NCBI RefSeq assembly: GCF_035712165.1 | Contig: NZ_DASTBH010000128.1 | Coordinates: 1 to 9,880 of the forward strand | Direction: 5' to 3' | Origin: DASYTH01 sp035712165 | Lineage (GTDB): Bacteria > Actinomycetota > Actinomycetes > Mycobacteriales > Pseudonocardiaceae | DNA: 9,880 nucleotides | In this document: positions 4,750 through 9,880 of the stretch, one piece after another | Numbering within the stretch: position 1 is the first letter of the stretch | How the letters are laid out: each line of letters begins with the position of its first letter | The notes under the pieces: generated by a model | What the model was told of the DNA's origin: nothing | Seen by the model: the letters and a program-made list of their open reading frames with translations, nothing else | Databases searched by the model: none | Program-made: the position numbers and the translations under genes

Positions 4750-6003
4750 GTGAGTGAGCACTTCCAGGTTCATGGCGGAGCGCGGCTGGTCGGCGAGGTC
4801 GACGTGGTCGGCGCCAAGAACAGTGTGCTCAAGCTGATGGCCGCCGCCCTGCTCGCCGAGGGCACCACCACCCTGCGCAACTGCCCGCGGATCCTCGACG
4901 TTCCCCTGATGGGCGACGTGCTGCGGAGCCTGGGCTGCGAGGTCGCCATCGAAGGTGACACGGTCCAGATCACCACGCCCGCGCAGCTCAACCACCGCGC
5001 GGACTCGGCTTCGATGGGCAAGCTGCGGGCGTCGGTCTGCGTGCTCGGCCCGCTGGTCGGCCGGTGCAAGCGCGCGGTGGTCGCGCTGCCCGGCGGGGAC
5101 GCGATCGGCTCCCGCCCGCTGGACATGCACCAGAGCGGGCTGCGCCAGCTCGGCGCGCACAGCGAGATCGAGCACGGCTGCGTGGTGGCCGAGGCCGAGG
5201 GTCTGCACGGCGCGCAGATCTGGCTGGACTTCCCCAGCGTGGGCGCCACCGAGAACATCCTGATGGCCGCGGTGCTGGCCAACGGCACCACGGTGATCGA
5301 CAACGCCGCGCGGGAGCCGGAGATCCTCGACCTGTGCACGATGCTGCAGCAGATGGGCGGCAAGATCGAGGGCGCCGGCACCTCGACGCTGACCGTGCAC
5401 GGCGTCGACGCCCTGCAGCCCACCGAGCACCGGGTGATCGGCGACCGGATCGTGGGCGCCACCTGGGCGTTCGCCGCCGCCATGACCCGGGGCGACGTGA
5501 CCGTCCGCGGGGTCGACCCGCATCACCTGGACCTGGTGCTGGAAAAGCTGCGGCTCTCCGGCGCCGAGGTGACCATCGACGACAGCCAGACCTTCCGCGT
5601 GGTGCAGCGCGACCGCCCGGCCGCGGTGGACTTCGTGACCCTGCCCTATCCCGGGTTCGCGACCGACCTGCAGCCGTTCGCGGTGGCGCTGGCGTCGGTC
5701 GCCGACGGCACCTCGATGATCACCGAGAACCTGTTCGAGGCCCGGTTCCGGTTCATCGAGGAGATGGTCCGGCTGGGCGCCGACGCCCGCACCGACGGCC
5801 ACCACGCGGTGGTGCGCGGGGTCGAGCGGCTGTCCAGCGCGCCGGTCTGGGCGCCGGACATCCGGGCCGGGGTCGGGTTGGTGCTCGCCGGCCTGTGCGC
5901 GGACGGAATGACCGACGTGTGGGACGTTTTCCACATCGACCGCGGTTACCCGCTGTTCGTGGAGAACATGAACCGGCTCGGCGCGGACGTGCGCCGCATC
6001 TGA
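4750..6003 (+). CDS. murA: UDP-N-acetylglucosamine 1-carboxyvinyltransferase MurA
   Basis: This 417-residue cytosolic enzyme transfers enolpyruvate from phosphoenolpyruvate to UDP-GlcNAc, the first committed step of peptidoglycan synthesis. Both inside-out alpha/beta domains are complete. Lys23 in VVGAKNS corresponds to E. coli Lys22, Asp306 in YPGFATDLQ to the general base Asp305, and Arg398 in HIDRGYP to Arg397. The loop residue that is Cys115 in E. coli is Asp117 here (LPGGDAIGSRPLDMH), exactly the number and residue of M. tuberculosis MurA. That substitution removes the thiol alkylated by fosfomycin, so the enzyme should be intrinsically resistant. The GTG start at 4750 gives the family N-terminus; an open frame continues upstream to 4660 but adds unrelated Arg-rich sequence. 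There is no good Shine-Dalgarno, and CAAGAT at 4736-4741 may be a -10 for a leaderless transcript. Confidence 0.97.
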   Translation: MSEHFQVHGGARLVGEVDVVGAKNSVLKLMAAALLAEGTTTLRNCPRILDVPLMGDVLRSLGCEVAIEGDTVQITTPAQLNHRADSASMGKLRASVCVLGPLVGRCKRAVVALPGGDAIGSRPLDMHQSGLRQLGAHSEIEHGCVVAEAEGLHGAQIWLDFPSVGATENILMAAVLANGTTVIDNAAREPEILDLCTMLQQMGGKIEGAGTSTLTVHGVDALQPTEHRVIGDRIVGATWAFAAAMTRGDVTVRGVDPHHLDLVLEKLRLSGAEVTIDDSQTFRVVQRDRPAAVDFVTLPYPGFATDLQPFAVALASVADGTSMITENLFEARFRFIEEMVRLGADARTDGHHAVVRGVERLSSAPVWAPDIRAGVGLVLAGLCADGMTDVWDVFHIDRGYPLFVENMNRLGADVRRI

Positions 6004-6027
6004 CGACGTTCGGAGCATGCGTAGCGT
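6000..6027 (+). promoter_or_regulatory. weak candidate promoter of ggt
   Basis: CTGACG (6000-6005) overlaps the murA stop codon, and TAGCGT (6022-6027, fits TAnnnT) follows after 16 bases. The ggt start is 52 nt further on. The layout mirrors the promoter over the DUF2550 stop. Read-through from murA across the 76-nt gap is the alternative. Confidence 0.25.
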
Positions 6028-6079
6028 CGGTCCCCGGGGGTAGAACAGGGGCACACGTTTCCTCGTCGAAGGAGCCGCT

Positions 6080-7906
6080 GTGCGCACCCGCCATCGAATC
6101 TCCACGATGCTGTCCGTAGGTCTGCTGGTCGCGGCCGGTCTGGCCACGGCGACCCCGGCGCTGGCCGACCAACCACCGGCCAAACAGCCGGTCGCCAGAG
6201 GGTTCGGCGGCGCCGTCGTCTCGGACACCGTGGAGTCGACCAGTGCCGGCCTGGCGGTGCTGCGCCGGGGCGGAACCGCGGCCGACGCCGCCGTGGCGGT
6301 GGCGGCGACCCTGGGGGTGACCGACCCGTACGTCGCCGGCATCGGCGGAGGCGGCTACTTCGTCTTCTACGACGCCCGCCGGCACCAGGTGTTCACCATC
6401 GACGGCCGGGAGACCACGCCCGCGGCCGGCGACGAGCGGATGTTCCTCGACGCCGCCGGCAACCCGCTGCCGTTCCCGACCGCGGTGACCAGCGGCCTGG
6501 GGGTGGGGGTGCCGGGCAACCTGGCCACCTGGCAGCGCGCGCTGGACCGGTGGGGCCGGTTCAGCCTGGGCGAGAACCTGCGGGGCGCCATCGACGTGGC
6601 CGAGCGCGGCTTCGTCGTCGACGCCACGTTCCGCGAGCAGACCCGGCAGAACGAGACCCGGTTCCGGCAGTTCAGCTCCACCCGCGAGCTGTTCCTGCCG
6701 GGCGGGGCGCTGCCGGTGGTCGGCTCGGTGCTGCGCAACCCGGACCTGGCCGACACCTACCGGGAGATCGCCCGGCACGGCATCCGCACGCTCTACGGCG
6801 GTTCGATCGGCCGGGACACCGTGGCCGCGCAGCGCGACCTGCCGCTCGCGCCGGACGCCACGCTGGTGCCGATCCCCGGCCGGATGGCGCTCGCCGACCT
6901 GCGCGGCTACCGCACCATCGACCGCGACCCGACACACGTCTCCTACCGCGGGCTGGACGTCTTCGGCATGGCGCCGTCGTCCAGCGGCGGCATCACGGTC
7001 GGCGAGTCGCTCAACATCATGGAGCGGTTCGACCTGGCCCGGATGGACCGGGTGGCCGCGCTGCACCGCTACCTGGAGGCGACCCGGCTCGCCTTCGCCG
7101 ACCGCAACCGGTTCATCGGCGACCCGGCGTTCGTCGACGTGCCGCAGCGGGCGCTGCTGTCCGACCGGTTCGCCCGGCAGCGGGCCTGCCTGATCGACCC
7201 GGCGCACGCGCTGACCAGCCCGGTCGCCCCCGGCGACCCGAACGGCTCGCCGGCCTGCACCCCGGCGGCGGGCGCCGTGGCCGGCAACGACGGCGCGCAC
7301 ACCAACCACTTCGTGGTCAGCGACCGGTGGGGCAACGTGGTGTCCTACACCAACACCATCGAGCAACTCGGCGGCAGCGGGATCGTGGTACCCGGGCGCG
7401 GTTTCCTGCTCAACAACGAGCTGACCGACTTCAACTTCACGCCCACCCAGGGCAGCGCCCCCGACCCCAACCTGCCGGCCGCCGGCAAGCGGCCGCGGTC
7501 GAGCATGTCGCCGACCATCGTGCTGCGGCACGGGCGGCCGTTCCTCGCGGTCGGTTCGCCGGGCGGGGCCACGATCATCACCACCGTGGTGCAGATCCTG
7601 TTCAACCGGGTCGACCTCGGGATGTCCCTGCCCGAGGCGATCGCCGCACCGCGCGCCTCGCAGCGCAACGCCGCCACCACCCAGGCCGAGCCGGCGTTCA
7701 TCGCGCTGCCCACCACACCGGGCCTGATGGCGCTCGGGCACGCGTTCGCCATCCGGGACACCTCGCCGCTGGACCCGACGATCAGGATCAGCCCGGACAT
7801 CGGCGTGGCGTCGGGCCTGGAGTTCCTGCCCAACGGTGCGGTGCTGGCCGCCGGCGAGCCCACCCGCCGGGGCGGCAGCTCAGCGGGCGTGGTCTTCCCC
7901 AGGTGA
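6080..7906 (+). CDS. ggt: secreted gamma-glutamyltransferase (glutathione hydrolase)
   Basis: This 608-residue N-terminal nucleophile hydrolase cleaves the gamma-glutamyl bond of glutathione and related compounds, passing the glutamyl group to water or an amino acid. Residues 1-29 are a Sec signal peptide (cleavage after ALA). The large subunit carries IDGRETTP with Arg110 (E. coli Arg114) for the substrate carboxylate. The proenzyme should cut itself before Thr408 in AHTNHFVV, giving a small subunit of 201 residues with Thr408 as nucleophile. Ser474-Ser475 in RSSMSP and the oxyanion glycines in GSPGG (492-496) are intact. Asn409 replaces the usual Thr/Ser after the nucleophile. Cys370 and Cys393, just ahead of the cleavage site, could form a disulfide. 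The GTG start has AAGGAG at 6069-6074. Its 3' end overlaps the convergent gene by 27 bp. Confidence 0.97.
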   Translation: MRTRHRISTMLSVGLLVAAGLATATPALADQPPAKQPVARGFGGAVVSDTVESTSAGLAVLRRGGTAADAAVAVAATLGVTDPYVAGIGGGGYFVFYDARRHQVFTIDGRETTPAAGDERMFLDAAGNPLPFPTAVTSGLGVGVPGNLATWQRALDRWGRFSLGENLRGAIDVAERGFVVDATFREQTRQNETRFRQFSSTRELFLPGGALPVVGSVLRNPDLADTYREIARHGIRTLYGGSIGRDTVAAQRDLPLAPDATLVPIPGRMALADLRGYRTIDRDPTHVSYRGLDVFGMAPSSSGGITVGESLNIMERFDLARMDRVAALHRYLEATRLAFADRNRFIGDPAFVDVPQRALLSDRFARQRACLIDPAHALTSPVAPGDPNGSPACTPAAGAVAGNDGAHTNHFVVSDRWGNVVSYTNTIEQLGGSGIVVPGRGFLLNNELTDFNFTPTQGSAPDPNLPAAGKRPRSSMSPTIVLRHGRPFLAVGSPGGATIITTVVQILFNRVDLGMSLPEAIAAPRASQRNAATTQAEPAFIALPTTPGLMALGHAFAIRDTSPLDPTIRISPDIGVASGLEFLPNGAVLAAGEPTRRGGSSAGVVFPR

Positions 7907-8203
7907 CGGGTAGCTGAGCAGAGCCTGGATCGCGGTGTTCTCGTCCCCCGGGAACACCAGGATCCGCATGCCGTTGCCGTCCTCGGCCGGAACGGTGGTG
8001 GCCCGCACGCCGACCTGCTGCAACCGCTCCTCGACCACCCGGGCCGCGGTCGAACTGGGCACCCGGGCGACCTCGCGCAGCAACCCGTAGTCCTTGCGGT
8101 GGGCCTTGTCGGTATCCAGACTCGACGCCCAGCGCAGCACCAGGGCCAACACCCCGATGGCCAGCAGCGGTACCAGCAACGTGTACGCGGGCACGGGCCC
8201 CAT
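7880..8203 (-). CDS. small membrane-anchored protein, possibly DUF2007-like
   Basis: This is a 107-residue protein with one N-terminal membrane segment (about residues 6-24, AYTLLVPLLAIGVLALVLRW), a charged linker, and a soluble domain from about residue 41. The domain reads as strand-helix-strand-strand-helix: LLREVARVPSS, ARVVEERLQQVGVRATTV, RILVFPG, NTAIQALL. This pattern resembles the DUF2007 (putative signal-transducing) fold, a tentative call made by eye. The ATG at 8203 has GAGGG about six bases upstream. The gene is convergent with ggt, and its last nine codons including the stop overlap the end of the ggt frame. It diverges from the mutase gene across 89 nt. Function is unknown. Confidence 0.75.
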   Translation of the reverse strand: MGPVPAYTLLVPLLAIGVLALVLRWASSLDTDKAHRKDYGLLREVARVPSSTAARVVEERLQQVGVRATTVPAEDGNGMRILVFPGDENTAIQALLSYPSPGEDHAR

Positions 8204-8230
8204 TCTCCGCCCTCGGCTGTGAGGAATGGC

Positions 8231-8286
8231 ACCCCGGCGGACCGGGTTACTCGCCAGTACGCTAAATCGGAAGCTCTCCTGGGAGG
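8231..8286 (+). promoter_or_regulatory. upstream region of meaA: hairpin, -10 candidate and ribosome-binding site
   Basis: The 89-nt gap before meaA holds an imperfect inverted repeat (ACCCCGG-CGGA-CCGGGT, 8231-8247, one bulged C), a TACGCT -10 candidate (8258-8263) without a clear -35, and a strong ribosome-binding site GGGAGG at 8281-8286, six bases before the ATG. No cobalamin riboswitch fits in this space. Confidence 0.4.
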
Positions 8287-8292
8287 TGTCCG

Positions 8293-9880
8293 ATGCCGTA
8301 TCCGTCCGACCGTGAGCGGGACCGGCCGTGGGTGATGCGCACGTATGCCGGACATTCCTCGGCCACCGCGTCCAACGAGCTGTACCGGCGCAACCTGGCC
8401 AAGGGGCAGACCGGCCTGTCCGTGGCGTTCGACCTGCCCACCCAGACCGGCTACGACCCCGACCACGAGCTTGCCCGGGGCGAGGTCGGCAAGGTCGGCG
8501 TGCCGGTCAGCCACCTCGGCGACATGCGGGCGCTGTTCGCCGACATCCCGCTGGCCGAGGCGAACACCTCGATGACGATCAACGCGACCGCCATGTGGCT
8601 GCTCGCGCTCTACATCACCGTCGCCCAGGAGCAGGCCGCCGAGCAGGGCAAGGACTGGCACGAGGTGGTCGCCCGGCTGTCCGGCACCACCCAGAACGAC
8701 ATCATCAAGGAGTACCTGTCCCGGGGCACCTACGTGTTCCCGCCCGGCCCGAGCCTGCGGCTGATCACCGACATGGTGGCCTGGACGGTGGCCAACGTGC
8801 CGCGCTGGAACCCGATCAACGTCTGCAGCTACCACCAGCAGGAGGCCGGGGCCACCCCGGTGCAGGAGGTGGCCTACGCGATGTGCACCGCGATCGCGGT
8901 GCTCGACGCGGTGCGCGACTCCGGGCAGGTGCCGCCCGAGAAGTTCGGTGAGGTGGTCGCCCGGGTGTCGTTCTTCGTCAACGCCGGCGTGCGGTTCGTC
9001 GAGGAACTGTGCAAGATGCGCGCGTTCACGCGGCTGTGGGACGAGATCACCCGAGACCGGTACGGCATCGAGGACCCGAGGCAGCGCCGGTTCCGCTACG
9101 GCGTGCAGGTGAACTCGTTGGGGCTGACCGAAGCCCAGCCGGAGAACAACGTCCAGCGGATCGTGCTGGAGATGCTCGGCGTCACCCTCTCGCGCACCGC
9201 CCGGGCCCGGGCGATCCAGCTTCCGGCCTGGAACGAGGCGCTGGGGCTGCCGCGGCCGTGGGACCAGCAGTGGTCGCTGCGGATCCAGCAGGTGCTGGCC
9301 TACGAGACGGATCTCCTGGAGTACCCGGACATCTTCGAGGGCTCGAAGGTCATGGACGGGCTCGTGGCCGAGCTCCTCTCCGGCGCCCGGGAGGAGATGG
9401 CTCGCGTGGAGGAGCAGGGCGGCGCGGTCGAGGCGGTGCCGTACATGAAGGCGGCGCTGGTCGAGTCGCACCGCGAGCGGATCGCGCGCATCGAGTCGGG
9501 CGAGCAGGTGCTCGTGGGCGTCAACCGCTACGAGGAGACCGAGCCGTCGCCGCTGACCGAGGACGGCGGGATCATGGTCGTCGACCCGGCCGTCGAGGCG
9601 GAGGCGATCGAGGCGCTGGAGGCGTGGCGCGCGTCGCGGGACTCCGCCGCGGTCGACGCCGCGCTGGCCGAGCTGGCGCGCGTGGCCGCCTCCGACGAGA
9701 ACGTCATGCCGGCCACCATCGCCGCCGCCCGCGCGGGCGCGACGACCGGCGAGTGGGCAGCGACGCTCCGCGACGCGTTCGGCTCCTACCGCGCGCCGAC
9801 CGGGGTCGGCGAGGCGGCCGCGCCGGCGCCGGGCGAGGAGATCGCGGCGCTGCGCGAGGACGTCGCGGCGGTCTCGGAGT
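8293..9880 (+). CDS. meaA: MeaA-type cobalamin-dependent acyl-CoA mutase (ethylmalonyl-CoA mutase family), partial
   Basis: The first 529 codons are present; the frame is open at the right edge, so the C-terminal B12-binding domain (DxHxxG motif) is not seen. The family rearranges acyl-CoA carbon skeletons with adenosylcobalamin; MeaA proteins convert (2R)-ethylmalonyl-CoA to methylsuccinyl-CoA. The opening RPWVMRTYAGHSSATASN, the stretch GLSVAFDLPTQTGYDPDH and the block QVNSLGLTEAQPENNVQR closely resemble Streptomyces MeaA as I recall it. Tyr18, Arg144 and His181 correspond to Tyr89, Arg207 and His244 of Propionibacterium methylmalonyl-CoA mutase; the retained Arg fits a carboxylated acyl-CoA and argues against isobutyryl-CoA mutase, which has Gln there. 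About eight extra residues lie between Tyr18 and Arg144. Codon usage changes sharply after about 9300. No crotonyl-CoA carboxylase/reductase gene is in view. Confidence 0.9.
   Translation, partial: MPYPSDRERDRPWVMRTYAGHSSATASNELYRRNLAKGQTGLSVAFDLPTQTGYDPDHELARGEVGKVGVPVSHLGDMRALFADIPLAEANTSMTINATAMWLLALYITVAQEQAAEQGKDWHEVVARLSGTTQNDIIKEYLSRGTYVFPPGPSLRLITDMVAWTVANVPRWNPINVCSYHQQEAGATPVQEVAYAMCTAIAVLDAVRDSGQVPPEKFGEVVARVSFFVNAGVRFVEELCKMRAFTRLWDEITRDRYGIEDPRQRRFRYGVQVNSLGLTEAQPENNVQRIVLEMLGVTLSRTARARAIQLPAWNEALGLPRPWDQQWSLRIQQVLAYETDLLEYPDIFEGSKVMDGLVAELLSGAREEMARVEEQGGAVEAVPYMKAALVESHRERIARIESGEQVLVGVNRYEETEPSPLTEDGGIMVVDPAVEAEAIEALEAWRASRDSAAVDAALAELARVAASDENVMPATIAAARAGATTGEWAATLRDAFGSYRAPTGVGEAAAPAPGEEIAALREDVAAVSE

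Noticed and set aside
3796..6342. Very long minus-strand open frame (848 codons) opposite murA and the start of ggt
   Set aside because: The translation is His/Arg/Gly/Val-rich low-quality sequence typical of the antisense of GC-rich genes, and it covers unmistakable murA and ggt coding on the plus strand.
8204..8292. Adenosylcobalamin riboswitch upstream of meaA
   Set aside because: The gap is only 89 nt, far shorter than a cobalamin riboswitch, and I see no B12-box-like sequence.
7345..9471. Long minus-strand open frame (708 codons) opposite ggt and meaA
   Set aside because: Same shadow composition; it spans three real genes, and the plus-strand mutase motifs are decisive.
1..9880. tRNA, rRNA, CRISPR array, phage or complete insertion sequence
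   Set aside because: I saw no cloverleaf-like sequence, regularly spaced repeats, transposase or integrase motifs, or paired terminal repeats anywhere in the window.

Overview
The window is a high-GC chromosomal segment from an actinomycete (Actinomycetota). Nearly every codon third position is G or C, GTG starts are frequent, and the gene families are actinobacterial: a SigE-family sigma factor, a DUF2550 protein, a MurA with Asp in place of the catalytic Cys, and a MeaA-type mutase. From recalled gene order, DUF2550, a PduO-type adenosyltransferase on the opposite strand and murA match the Mycobacterium tuberculosis order Rv1312, Rv1314c, Rv1315. This suggests the Mycobacteriales/Pseudonocardiales part of the phylum, but the species cannot be named.

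Layout. A partial ECF sigma factor (1-352, minus) diverges from a possible 25-codon ORF (461-538) and the DUF2550 membrane protein (567-1007). A secreted GHL10-type glycosidase (1065-2627) follows directly, with its own promoter-like region. A gene-poor stretch (2628-3503) holds one small minus-strand gene (64 aa) and several hairpins. Two minus-strand genes, a four-TM membrane protein and pduO, form an operon (4661 down to 3504) that ends in overlapping hairpins. They diverge from murA (4750-6003). A secreted gamma-glutamyltransferase (6080-7906) follows and overlaps tail to tail with a small membrane-anchored protein (8203-7880, minus). That gene diverges from a large cobalamin-dependent mutase, meaA type (8293 to the window end, partial).

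How the genes work together. Two themes recur. The first is the cell envelope: MurA makes the first committed peptidoglycan precursor, the GHL10 protein is a secreted candidate glycan hydrolase, and GGT acts on gamma-glutamyl compounds outside the membrane. The second is cobalamin: PduO makes adenosylcobalamin, the cofactor of the MeaA-type mutase 4.2 kb away. The genes are not one operon, so the links are functional rather than transcriptional.

Most of the window is ordinary housekeeping DNA. I found no CRISPR array, RNA gene, complete mobile element or clear novel system. The points most worth a second look are the abrupt codon-usage change inside meaA near 9300, the inserted accessory segment between DUF2550 and pduO, and a few small ORFs and operator-like palindromes.
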